A stretch of 16,244 bases of DNA from an uncultured Anaerotruncus sp. Lineage in GTDB: Bacteria; Bacillota; Clostridia; Oscillospirales; Ruminococcaceae. Made by a program: the position numbers and the translations under genes. The stretch lies in assembly GCA_910586875.1 (NCBI GenBank), contig CAJUJI010000009.1, positions 21,952 to 38,195 of the forward strand, given 5' to 3'. How positions within the stretch are numbered: the first letter of the stretch is position 1; each line of letters begins with the position of its first letter. Of the stretch, positions 1-7,114 are shown piece after piece. Below the pieces are notes generated by a model that saw nothing but the letters and a program-made list of their open reading frames with translations, ran no database searches and was not told where the DNA came from.

Positions 1-43
1 CTTCTGCTGCTGCAAGCACAAAGCAAAATAAAGGAGGGCTTTT

Positions 44-1042
44 ATGAAGGGAATATCAATGGTGAGCGATCAATTTTTTTCTCGTTTGGAGGGGCTGTTG
101 ACCAAAATTACCCAGAATTTGGGCTATCTTTTATGGGATATTTTGGTGGTGGCGCTGATTTTGCTGCTGGCAAAGGTGGCACTGGAACTGGTCTCGCGCC
201 TTACGAGTTCTGCGATGAAGCGCAAAGCATACCATGTGAATGAGTATCAAGGCAAACGGGTGGATACAATGATGACCCTGCTGCGCAGCATCGCGCGCTA
301 TATGATTTATTTCACTGCGTTGCTGCTCATTCTCCAACAGTTTGGGCTGGGTAAGCCGATGGAAAATCTGTTGATGACAGCAGGAATCGGAAGCCTTGCA
401 ATCGGCTTTGGTGCACAAAACCTGGTAAAGGATGTTGTGACCGGATTTTTTATGATGTTTGAAAACCAATTTTCGGTTGGGGATTACATCAAAACAGAGG
501 ATTCCGAAGGAACGGTAACTGCGACCGCGATGCGTGTCACCTATCTGCGCTCTCTCAAGGGCGATCAAATCATTGTTCCAAACGGTAGTATTACAAGGGT
601 AATCAACTATACCCGCAGCAGCTATGTCGCGGCTATCACCGTATCCACCGCATATGAGGCGGATACGAGACAGGTGCTGCATGTGATTGATCAGGCGGTG
701 CAGGCGTATGCCAAGGAGCACGAGGACCTTGTGATAGAACCTCCCTTTGTACAGGGCATCACCAACTTTGGAGACTCAAGCGTAGATATCGGCGTGATCT
801 GCAAGGTGCAGCCGATGAAGCAGTGGGAGGTCGAACGCGGGATGCGCCTGGCGATTAAGGAGCTGTTTGATGAGCTGGGGGTGGAGTTCCCCTATCCGCA
901 TATGGTTACAGTGCCATATACACCTGCAAGCACCGCACCGCTGGATTTGGTGGATAACAAACCAGAGGAGGAACTCCCCGCGCCAGAATGGGCCGATATC
1001 GATGAGGAATTAGGCGACGATGCAGAAGAAAACAACGAATAA
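44..1042 (+). CDS. MscS-family mechanosensitive ion channel
   Basis: Small-conductance mechanosensitive channel of the plasma membrane, expected to open under membrane tension and release solutes on osmotic downshock. The 332-residue protein has hydrophobic segments at about 27-50 and 80-99, then the glycine/alanine-rich pore helix at about 107-138 containing GFGAQNLVKD (121-130). ENQFSVGDYI (140-149) opens the beta domain, the usual MscS signature. Three membrane segments and this length fit the short YkuT-like class. The acidic tail (about 308-332) is poorly conserved in type. ATG 44 follows AGGAGG (32-37) at 6 nt; the in-frame ATG at 59 lacks a site. A strong terminator follows directly. 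Family assignment is secure; gating properties cannot be read from sequence. Confidence 0.95.
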   Translation: MKGISMVSDQFFSRLEGLLTKITQNLGYLLWDILVVALILLLAKVALELVSRLTSSAMKRKAYHVNEYQGKRVDTMMTLLRSIARYMIYFTALLLILQQFGLGKPMENLLMTAGIGSLAIGFGAQNLVKDVVTGFFMMFENQFSVGDYIKTEDSEGTVTATAMRVTYLRSLKGDQIIVPNGSITRVINYTRSSYVAAITVSTAYEADTRQVLHVIDQAVQAYAKEHEDLVIEPPFVQGITNFGDSSVDIGVICKVQPMKQWEVERGMRLAIKELFDELGVEFPYPHMVTVPYTPASTAPLDLVDNKPEEELPAPEWADIDEELGDDAEENNE

Positions 1043-1074
1043 AAAAGCTCTGGCTACTGCCAGAGCTTTTTTTA
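1042..1074. terminator. Bidirectional intrinsic terminator between mscS-like and ybjN-like genes
   Basis: The arms AGCTCTGGC (1046-1054) and GCCAGAGCT (1059-1067) form a perfect 9-bp stem with a 4-nt loop, extended by flanking A/T pairs. A T-run follows on the plus strand and, because of the A-run before it, also on the minus strand. It lies between two converging genes and can end both. Confidence 0.9.
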
Positions 1075-1083
1075 GGGTCTTGT

Positions 1084-1548
1084 TTAGTCGTCTGCGTTTT
1101 CGATCTCGTCGATGATAGCAGCCGGATTTGCATTGCCATAAATCACAGAGAGCAATCCTTTGCCATAACGGTCGAGCATACAGAACCCAGTGTTAATGAT
1201 GCGATCCATTGGCTCCTCGCCCAGATCAATGTCGCCGCAGGCGGTAGTGACCTTGTAACGAATTTCGCCATCCTCATAATCCATCTCAAAGTTGCCATGG
1301 ATGAGCCCGTAATTCGCGCGGGTAATAAATTCTGCAACCGCGGAACGCTTATCTTCTGGCGCCTTAACAGGCAGAACAGAGTAAATGGTAAATGCGTCAT
1401 CCGATCCGCGCATCTGGATATAAACACGGCAGGAATCAACCTCTTTCAAGTTCATACCCATGCTGAAATAGCGGTCTTCTTCATCATAATTATAACGCCA
1501 TTCTTGCTCATCCAGGTAATTCTTGATTGCATCGTATAGTGCGCCCAT
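1084..1548 (-). CDS. YbjN-domain protein
   Basis: A 154-residue soluble, acidic protein of the YbjN fold (type III secretion chaperone-like). The telling segment is residues 72-101, where AEFITRANYG is followed by GNFEMDYEDGEIRYK, the pattern typical of YbjN proteins. No signal peptide or membrane segment is visible. The molecular role of this family in Firmicutes is not settled, so no function is proposed. ATG 1548 is preceded by GGAAGGA about 6 nt upstream. The gene is monocistronic: its own promoter lies in 1611-1640 and it ends at the terminator shared with the channel gene. Confidence 0.85.
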   Translation of the reverse strand: MGALYDAIKNYLDEQEWRYNYDEEDRYFSMGMNLKEVDSCRVYIQMRGSDDAFTIYSVLPVKAPEDKRSAVAEFITRANYGLIHGNFEMDYEDGEIRYKVTTACGDIDLGEEPMDRIINTGFCMLDRYGKGLLSVIYGNANPAAIIDEIENADD

Positions 1549-1610
1549 TCAAATCCTTCCCCTTTTTGATAAATTCTTCGTCGAGAAGCGGCTGCTTCAG
1601 GTACAAAAAC

Positions 1611-1640
1611 AGTATAACATATTTCTGATGAAAAAGTAAA
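1611..1640 (-). promoter_or_regulatory. Predicted promoter of the YbjN-domain gene
   Basis: On the minus strand TTTACT (1640-1635) lies 18 nt before TATACT (1616-1611). The -10 hexamer is preceded by TGT, giving an extended -10 element. It sits about 65 nt upstream of the start codon, in an otherwise AT-rich gap. Confidence 0.65.
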
Positions 1641-1693
1641 GGAAGTTTGGATTGTTTCATAGAAAAATCATTTAAAAATTTTTGTTCGATTTG

Positions 1694-2809
1694 CTACTCC
1701 AGCTCATCCAGCTGAATCAAAAGATCCTCAGCACTGAACAGCGGGTCTCCAACCTCCAGACCGGGAAGATTGCCGCCAGACGGCAGCGCGAGTGTACCAT
1801 CGGTGCTGACCAGCTCGCGGGTATCAAACAACATTTCGGAATCCCATTCCAGCATGAGCGGCAGATATTGCTGCTCACTCATCACCATACAGAACAAAAA
1901 TGCGGATTCCTCCAAATGGTCATCTCCCTCTGGCATGGTGGTAGTAGTGCCAGCTATGTAAATATAATAATTATCTGTATAGATTTCTCCATAATCGACC
2001 CATTGGATAGCATCAATCCACGAGGAAAGCACGTGATGTGTGACAGGCATTACATAATCGCGAATAAATTCATCTCTCTGGGTGGAGACGGGCGCCGGTT
2101 CCTCCTCCCCGATAGAAGGGGTGCTTTCCGGTGTTTGCTCGGATGGGAAGGGGACTTCAATATCCACCCTCGAGCCGGATTCCGTCTCGATAGAAATTTC
2201 ATGGGAAGGGGTGGTAACTTTTTTCCAGTCCTCACCTGCGGCATTGTCTACGCTGGAAAAGCTGGGACGGTCCGCTTTCGGGGATGCAAAGTTGGAAAAC
2301 AAGGAGACCAGAATGGGGACAAGCCGAACCAGCACCAAAAAAATGACAAGCGCAGCGACCCAAGGATAGCGGATCTTTTTCTTACCGTTTGCAGCGGGCG
2401 GGCGAAATTTCCAGCCAGAAGCACCGCGTTTTTGGTGGGAGGCAGCTTCGGTAAACCGCTCGGCAGTTTCCTCCTTGTAATATTTATCGCGTTCACGTTC
2501 AAAAACACTTTGGTCAAAGGCGTCAGAGCGGTCGTAGCTACGGGCTGCACCGGAAGCAGCGCGCTGTTTTTCTTTGGCAGCTTCCAGCTTGCGCTGCTGC
2601 TCAATCTCACGATTGCGCTTACGGATGGTACACATTGCACACAAATCAGATATGGTGCTGCCTGGCAGCTCCTTGCCGCATCCGGCACAGTGCTTTTTGG
2701 GCATATGTGGCCGAATACAGTCGTCCGTAGAGGTGGATACCCGGCTTTTGCAGTATTTACAGTATTTGCTGTTCTCTGGAATTTGGCGCCCACAATATTC
2801 ACAGCGCAT
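1694..2809 (-). CDS. Double zinc-ribbon, single-pass membrane protein
   Basis: Unrecognised protein of 371 residues with a clear architecture. Two N-terminal zinc ribbons are marked by C3-x2-C6 with C17-x2-C20, and C41-x2-C44 with C57-x2-C60. A charged, probably helical linker (about 62-125) follows, then one transmembrane helix (about 150-171). The C-terminal region of about 200 residues is predicted to be outside the cell and carries no motif I can name. Such cytoplasmic zinc ribbons on membrane anchors are common in Clostridia and usually uncharacterised. ATG 2809 is preferred over the adjacent TTG 2812. It starts 34 nt after the corrinoid gene stops and is probably co-transcribed with it. 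Confidence 0.8.
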   Translation of the reverse strand: MRCEYCGRQIPENSKYCKYCKSRVSTSTDDCIRPHMPKKHCAGCGKELPGSTISDLCAMCTIRKRNREIEQQRKLEAAKEKQRAASGAARSYDRSDAFDQSVFERERDKYYKEETAERFTEAASHQKRGASGWKFRPPAANGKKKIRYPWVAALVIFLVLVRLVPILVSLFSNFASPKADRPSFSSVDNAAGEDWKKVTTPSHEISIETESGSRVDIEVPFPSEQTPESTPSIGEEEPAPVSTQRDEFIRDYVMPVTHHVLSSWIDAIQWVDYGEIYTDNYYIYIAGTTTTMPEGDDHLEESAFLFCMVMSEQQYLPLMLEWDSEMLFDTRELVSTDGTLALPSGGNLPGLEVGDPLFSAEDLLIQLDELE

Positions 2810-2843
2810 CAAAACACCCCTTTTCTACAGGATACAGAATGGC

Positions 2844-3476
2844 TCAGCTACAGAGCTGGCAGGCGACCTCTGCGGCGGTTGCAGCGTCCGGCGTGTAGCG
2901 GTCCGCGCCAATCCGGTTACAAAACTCCTCTGTAACCGGCGCGCCGCCTACCATAACCTTTACATGACCGGCCAACGCGGAGGCGTTAACCAGCTCAACA
3001 ACCGCTTTCATTTCATTCATTGTAGTGGTCAGCAGCGCAGAGCAGGCGATAATGTTCGCGTGGTGCTCCTGTGCTGCCTGTAAATAGCGGGCGGCGGGAA
3101 CATCTACCCCCAGGTCGATCACCTTCAGCCCCTTGCCCTCCATCATCATTTTAACTAGGTTCTTGCCGATGTCGTGTTGATCTCCCTTGACGGTGCCAAG
3201 AACGACGGTACCCTTTGTTTCTGGTCCACCTTCTCCAAGCAGCGGCTTTAAAAGCTCCATGCCAGCGTTCATTGCACGTGCGGCAATCATCACCTCAGGA
3301 ATAAAAGCCTTGCCCGCCTTAAAACGCTCGCCAACGGCGCTCATACCAGTGAGCAATCCTTCCTCCAAAATTTGGGTAGCGGGGATGCCCTCCTCCAACG
3401 CTTTGGTGACATTCTGTTTGACGGCGGGCATACGTCCCTGCTGCAACAGTTTGCTGATTTCTTCTAAGACAGACAT
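2844..3476 (-). CDS. Corrinoid (methylcobamide) methyl-carrier protein
   Basis: Cobalamin-binding shuttle protein of the MtbC/MttC/MtaC type, cytoplasmic, which carries a methyl group on cobalt between two methyltransferases. The 210 residues form a helical cap domain (about 1-85) and a Rossmann-like B12 domain (about 88-208). The lower cobalt ligand motif D99-x-H101-x2-G104 is intact (GDQHDIGKN). The downstream SALLTTTM (146-153) and VGGAPV (176-181) segments are also typical. ATG 3476 follows GGAGG at 7 nt. No methyltransferase or corrinoid-activating protein lies within the window, so the methyl donor is unknown. The upstream neighbour is a DUF885 lipoprotein and the downstream one a zinc-ribbon membrane protein, neither a usual partner. 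Confidence 0.92.
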   Translation of the reverse strand: MSVLEEISKLLQQGRMPAVKQNVTKALEEGIPATQILEEGLLTGMSAVGERFKAGKAFIPEVMIAARAMNAGMELLKPLLGEGGPETKGTVVLGTVKGDQHDIGKNLVKMMMEGKGLKVIDLGVDVPAARYLQAAQEHHANIIACSALLTTTMNEMKAVVELVNASALAGHVKVMVGGAPVTEEFCNRIGADRYTPDAATAAEVACQLCS

Positions 3477-3578
3477 AACAGGACCTCCAAAATAAGATAG
3501 GCGGCCATACTTAAAATAGGCGCGCCGGCGGGCAGATGCCCGCTATGGACTTCTTTGGTGCGGCGCACAGGTGGCGGA

Positions 3579-5345
3579 TTAAGCAGCCTGTGCAGGTGCA
3601 GAAAGCTGTTTTTGCCGGAGATAGCGGTCAAGCTGCTTTTGCAGGATGGGGAAGCTGGCCGGTCCGGTTTCCAGCAGCACCTGATGAAATTCGATTGGGG
3701 AAAAATCATCCCCCAGAGCTTGTTCGGTGGTGGCGCGCAGCTGTTCAAACAAAAGCTGGGAAACAATGTAGGTCGGATAATAGCAGGGATTTTCTAAGAT
3801 GATCTTGTAAATTCCCTCCGAAAAATTCGATAGATCCAAACTGAACCCAAGATGCAGCGCTTCCTGATGGGCCTGTTCGACCTCCCAACCGTGGTAATGG
3901 ATGCCGATATCCAATAGACAGATGCTCAAAAGGGAGAGCTGCTCATTGAGTGCGAACGCTTCCAGCTCCGGTGCATAGGTGGGTGCATATTGGAGTGAAC
4001 GAGTCTCCACATAAGAGGCCCACCCTTCGGTATATCCAGGATGATCCAACAGCTGGCGGATGAGCGGCGGCTGAAGATTTTTAAAATAGGTGTTCTGGTA
4101 CATATGCCCTGGATAGCCCTCATGGGCAAGTGTTGGAAAAAGAGCTTGGTGGAATGCGCCATTTAGATAGATGGACTGCGGATCGGAAAGAGGGCTGTCA
4201 ATTTCAGAGACAACATATGCCGCCGGAGAATAATTTTCCCGCATGTTTTCCGGAATCTGCAAAACGCGGTAGTTCAATTGTGGAAGGGCAGGATAATCGG
4301 CGACACAGGCATTCGCTAGGAATGCAATGGTCTGCTCGGCCGATTCAAAATCGCCGTAGTAAGGGTCGTGGAATTGTTCATACGTCTGTGGGTACTGCAA
4401 CAGCAGCAGATAAAAGCGCCGCAAAATCTGTTTTTGCTGTTCTTCAATCAGCGTCCAAATCTCCTCTACGGATTGGTCGGTTCCCAGCCTGGCTTGTAGC
4501 AGGGCGGTGTAATATTCCTTGCCGCCCTCAAAATGTGCCAGCCCAAGTGGTTCTGGGGCTCCTTCCAGAGCGGAGAGCGCGTCCGCCAGAGAGAGGTACG
4601 CATTGCGAAATTCGTTTTTCAGTAAGCTTTCATTTCGTTGTTTCGCCTGCTGCTTTTGCGTTTCGTCCAAAAAGTCCAATTGGTCGATCTTTTGGTTGAT
4701 GGATGCGATCAAAAAAGGCTGTTGTTCAGCAGCAAAGTTCTGACATTGTTCAATAACACCGTCTAAAAACGTCTGGCATGGCCCCATCTGCTGTGCAAGC
4801 CGTTGTTCCTCAAAGGCGGCATACTGCAAGAAGGTTTCTTCGGTAGTTTCTAAAATATGGAAATAACCGTCCAGATCGTTTTGATTATAAAAGGAGGATT
4901 CCTGCAAAAGGAGCGGAAGGCTTGCCTGGAAGCCGTTGAAGCTGCCCAACATGGAGTTATCCAGGTAGTAATAGTCCGATAAAGGCAGCGAACGGGTGAA
5001 GTAATCGTCTAAAATGTCATAGGTGAGCTGCTGTGCTTCGCTCAGTTCCTCGTAAGGGTAGGCATGGAGCTGTTCCAATAGCTGTTGGGTGCTTTCTTTG
5101 GAGTCCGCATAATCCTGTTCGCTGAAAAAGGGAAGCTCGCATAGCTCCTGCGGGAAGCCGTAATTTTCCGGATGCGCGAACAGACTACGCAGGGTAAAGC
5201 TATTTGCAGGAAATAGCTGGGTAGGCAGCTCCTGGATAAACAAATCAAACGGTTTCGGCTCGGATGTTTGACAGCCGGCCAAACATAGGCAAATCGACCA
5301 TACCAAAAGCACCGCGAGCAAACGCTGTAAATTTCGGCTTTTCAT
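3579..5345 (-). CDS. DUF885-family lipoprotein, putative zinc metallopeptidase-like
   Basis: A 588-residue surface lipoprotein. The N-terminus has a basic start, a hydrophobic stretch and a lipobox LAGC, so cleavage and lipidation at Cys25 are expected. The rest matches the DUF885 family: H408-E409-x4-H414 within AHEGYPGH, and EGWASYVE (440-447), which together resemble a gluzincin zinc site. A second histidine-rich segment, GIHYHGW, lies at 481-487. Family members are thought to be peptidases; the substrate here cannot be told. The length is normal for the family and no break is seen. The first gene of a three-gene minus-strand run, it has a predicted promoter at 5413-5441. ATG 5345 has a modest GGGAG site about 11 nt upstream. 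Confidence 0.9.
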   Translation of the reverse strand: MKSRNLQRLLAVLLVWSICLCLAGCQTSEPKPFDLFIQELPTQLFPANSFTLRSLFAHPENYGFPQELCELPFFSEQDYADSKESTQQLLEQLHAYPYEELSEAQQLTYDILDDYFTRSLPLSDYYYLDNSMLGSFNGFQASLPLLLQESSFYNQNDLDGYFHILETTEETFLQYAAFEEQRLAQQMGPCQTFLDGVIEQCQNFAAEQQPFLIASINQKIDQLDFLDETQKQQAKQRNESLLKNEFRNAYLSLADALSALEGAPEPLGLAHFEGGKEYYTALLQARLGTDQSVEEIWTLIEEQQKQILRRFYLLLLQYPQTYEQFHDPYYGDFESAEQTIAFLANACVADYPALPQLNYRVLQIPENMRENYSPAAYVVSEIDSPLSDPQSIYLNGAFHQALFPTLAHEGYPGHMYQNTYFKNLQPPLIRQLLDHPGYTEGWASYVETRSLQYAPTYAPELEAFALNEQLSLLSICLLDIGIHYHGWEVEQAHQEALHLGFSLDLSNFSEGIYKIILENPCYYPTYIVSQLLFEQLRATTEQALGDDFSPIEFHQVLLETGPASFPILQKQLDRYLRQKQLSAPAQAA

Positions 5346-5412
5346 AACATATAGAGCTCCCTTGGGTTAGCAGATTAAAAAGACGTGTGTTTTGGGGCGC
5401 ATTGACGATATC

Positions 5413-5441
5413 AGTATAACAAATCCCCTCTGAAAATGCAA
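5413..5441 (-). promoter_or_regulatory. Predicted promoter of the DUF885 lipoprotein gene
   Basis: On the minus strand TATACT (5418-5413) is preceded by TGT, an extended -10 element. A weak -35-like TTGCAT (5441-5436) lies 17 nt upstream. It is about 70 nt before the start codon. The -35 is poor, but extended -10 promoters tolerate this. Confidence 0.55.
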
Positions 5442-5533
5442 GCAGCAGAACCGCGTACAAGGCTGGTTTTGGAAAGGCTGCCAGCCTGCTTCCAGAGCCA
5501 TTGCACAGGCTTTTCCAATATCGTAAAGCTTTT

Positions 5534-5555
5534 ATGAATATCCGCTGATATTCAT
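5534..5555. repeat. Perfect 9-bp inverted repeat, possible operator
   Basis: ATGAATATC and GATATTCAT flank a 4-nt spacer. The element lies just upstream of the likely -10 of the M23 peptidase gene, where a -35 would sit. It could be a repressor site or a small hairpin; only four T residues follow, so a terminator is unlikely. Confidence 0.5.
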
Positions 5556-5675
5556 TTTACGTTCATAATTAAACGGTAAAATAAGCCCCAAGAACAAAAG
5601 ATTATCAAAGCACGCCAAAAGAACCCCAGCTGGATTTTTTTGAAGCGCTTTGGTCATAAAAGGAGGCCATCCAGT

Positions 5676-6452
5676 ATGAGACATCCTGCCGCCGGTTGCA
5701 AGATCGGGACAGCAGGGAAGCAGACAAAATTTTGGAAAAAATGTACAGGTATTTTTGCAATGTTGCTGTTTTTGTACATAGGGACCGTCTCGGCGCAGGC
5801 AAAGGCGCCCGAGCAGGTGACAAAAACGGTGGTAGTAGAGCAGAAAATTCCCTTTGGGACCACCTATATCGATCTTCAGGATGTATATAAAGGCTACACA
5901 AAATTGGTGAGTGAGGGCGTTGCAGGTGCACGCAAGGTGGAAGCGCAGGTGATATATGAGGGAGACAAGCCTGTTAAGGTGCTGTCGATTACGACGACCG
6001 AGACAGGCACACCGGTCCCGCAGGTGGTGCAGCGCGGTACAAAGGTGCTGAAATCCAAACGCGCTGATGGGAAAATATGGAGCACATCCTTTGCCCATCC
6101 GCTCAAGGGAGCGGGCTGGATCTCTGCGGATTATTATGATTACCCAGGCCATAATGGGGTGGACTTTGCAGCGCCTTACAAGACGCCGGTTTATGCAGCG
6201 GCGGAGGGCACGGTCACCTTGTCTGGCTGGTATGGGGAATACGGAAATTGTGTGATTCTGCGCCACGCAGACGGCTCGGAAACGCTTTATGCACATAATA
6301 GCAAGCTGACCGTCCGAAATGGGCAGAAGGTGCTGCAAGGGGAGAAGATTGCCGAGGTGGGCACCACCGGCAACTCAACCGGCAACCATCTGCATATGGA
6401 ATTGCGGTACCAGGGCAAGCAATTAGACCCGCTGGTTTATATCGATCAGTAA
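5676..6452 (+). CDS. Secreted G5-domain / M23 metallopeptidase (peptidoglycan endopeptidase-like)
   Basis: Cell-wall zinc peptidase of the LytM/lysostaphin family. In the 258-residue product a hydrophobic signal or anchor segment (about 24-42) is followed by a G5 domain (about 47-124), which ends in the typical V-x2-GTK. The M23 domain runs from about 139 to 256. All expected zinc ligands and catalytic histidines are visible: H159-x3-D163 (GHNGVDF), H207 (LYAH) and H238-x-H240 (NHLHMEL). It should therefore be active against peptide cross-bridges in the wall. ATG 5676 follows AAAGGAGG (5658-5665) at 10 nt and is preferred over the upstream in-frame ATG 5640, which has no site. Single gene, ended by the hairpins at 6484-6552. 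Confidence 0.93.
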   Translation: MRHPAAGCKIGTAGKQTKFWKKCTGIFAMLLFLYIGTVSAQAKAPEQVTKTVVVEQKIPFGTTYIDLQDVYKGYTKLVSEGVAGARKVEAQVIYEGDKPVKVLSITTTETGTPVPQVVQRGTKVLKSKRADGKIWSTSFAHPLKGAGWISADYYDYPGHNGVDFAAPYKTPVYAAAEGTVTLSGWYGEYGNCVILRHADGSETLYAHNSKLTVRNGQKVLQGEKIAEVGTTGNSTGNHLHMELRYQGKQLDPLVYIDQ

Positions 6453-6483
6453 TAAATGCTTGCACAGTGTATACCCAAATAAA

Positions 6484-6521
6484 AATGGTTCAAAAGGTAC
6501 GATGCTGCCTTTTGAACCATT
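6484..6521 (-). terminator. Terminator of the small minus-strand ORF
   Basis: A perfect 14-bp stem (6484-6497 with 6508-6521, ten-base loop) is followed on the minus strand by TTTTTATTT. It faces the plus-strand hairpin just beside it. In the plus direction no T-run follows this stem, so it appears to serve the minus strand. Confidence 0.8.
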
Positions 6522-6525
6522 GTAG

Positions 6526-6552
6526 AGGCTCCTGCGGGAGCCTTTTTGTTTT
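6526..6552 (+). terminator. Terminator of the G5-M23 peptidase gene
   Basis: AGGCTCC and GGAGCCT form a perfect 7-bp stem with a TGCG loop, followed by TTTTGTTTT on the plus strand. This is a classic intrinsic terminator. Confidence 0.85.
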
Positions 6553-6572
6553 GTAAAAACATGGGAAGAATT

Positions 6573-6683
6573 CTAGCGGACAAAGCTGCTGCGGGTTCCC
6601 TGAAGCAGCGGCATCAACAGAACAACGAGAAGGATAAATGCGATAGAAAGCAGCTCGATGCCGGTTTGGTTGGATTGCACCAC
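6573..6683 (-). CDS. Small predicted membrane peptide, 36 residues
   Basis: Unrecognised small gene. It starts at GTG 6683, 8 nt after a perfect AGGAGG (6697-6692), and ends at TAG 6575-6573. A second GTG follows directly. The product has a polar N-terminus (VQSNQTG), a hydrophobic helix (about residues 9-27, containing AFILLVVLLMPLL) and a short basic tail ending in R-S-S-F-V-R, so it should span the membrane once. A 14-bp-stem terminator for this strand lies about 50 nt downstream. No clear promoter was found between it and yerC; a weak TGC-TAGCAC extended -10 is possible. Function unknown. The strong ribosome-binding site, sensible peptide and own terminator argue that it is real. Confidence 0.65.
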   Translation of the reverse strand: MVQSNQTGIELLSIAFILLVVLLMPLLQGTRSSFVR

Positions 6684-6756
6684 TGCAAACACCTCCTAGA
6701 CCTATGTTATGTGCTAGCAGGATTTGAGGTGCAGGCAAAAACTTTTGTGATTCCTC

Positions 6757-6785
6757 TTTACTTTCATGCTCTAAAATGCTAAAAT
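6757..6785 (+). promoter_or_regulatory. Predicted promoter of yerC operon
   Basis: TTTACT (6757-6762), a 17-nt spacer and TAAAAT (6780-6785) form a good sigma-A-like promoter about 40 nt before the yerC start codon. Confidence 0.7.
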
Positions 6786-6823
6786 AAACCTAAGAGACAT
6801 TTTACATTTGGAGGTGTTTGACC

Positions 6824-7114
6824 ATGAACACAAAGCTAAAGGACATGAATGTGGAATTTTTGTTCAAAGCAGTTCTTGCGCTGCAAACAATGGAGGAATG
6901 CTATCATTTCTTTGACGATCTATGTACAGTGCCGGAGCTAAAAGCGCTTTCCCAACGCCTGGAGGTGGCGAAGATGCTGAGTGAGGGCAAGGTATACAGC
7001 GATATCGTTGCTCAAACCGGCGCCTCGACCGCAACCATCAGCAGGGTAAACCGGTCGTTAAACTATGGCAGTGACGGCTATAAAATTATTTTTGAGAGGA
7101 TCGGGAAAAACTGA
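6824..7114 (+). CDS. yerC: YerC/YecD-family TrpR-related DNA-binding protein
   Basis: A 96-residue helical protein of the TrpR-like superfamily, YerC/YecD branch. The helix-turn-helix lies at about residues 56-78 (YSDIVAQTGASTATISRVNR), followed by the conserved SLNYGSDGY. Full length for the family. TrpR itself binds tryptophan as co-repressor; whether YerC proteins bind a ligand is not established. ATG 6824 follows GGAGG (6810-6814) at 9 nt; the in-frame TTG 6818 is too close to that site. Its stop overlaps the methyltransferase start (TGATG), so the two are translationally coupled. It is the first gene of a yerC-methyltransferase-hslO operon and may control that operon itself, which is inference. 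Confidence 0.9.
   Translation: MNTKLKDMNVEFLFKAVLALQTMEECYHFFDDLCTVPELKALSQRLEVAKMLSEGKVYSDIVAQTGASTATISRVNRSLNYGSDGYKIIFERIGKN

Larger units (their letters stand above)
5346..5675. other. Divergent intergenic region of about 330 bp
   Basis: This gap separates the divergent DUF885 lipoprotein and peptidase genes. It holds the minus-strand promoter, a perfect inverted repeat at 5534-5555, and a TAAAAT candidate -10 (about 5576-5581) for the plus-strand gene without a convincing -35. I find no further gene, RNA or riboswitch in it. Confidence 0.6.

Noticed and set aside
1682..2935. Long plus-strand open frame of 417 codons opposite the zinc-ribbon gene
   Set aside because: It has no ribosome-binding site and no recognisable domain. 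It lies antisense to a gene with clear zinc ribbons and a membrane helix, and overlaps the end of the corrinoid gene.
3530..3545. GC-rich palindrome between the DUF885 and corrinoid genes considered as a terminator
   Set aside because: The GCGGGC/GCCCGC stem has no T-run on either strand, so it is not an intrinsic terminator, though it could affect mRNA stability.
3477..5675. Cobalamin riboswitch upstream of the corrinoid gene or its operon
   Set aside because: I looked for the conserved B12-box and a long structured leader in the 102-bp gap and the 330-bp upstream region and saw neither.
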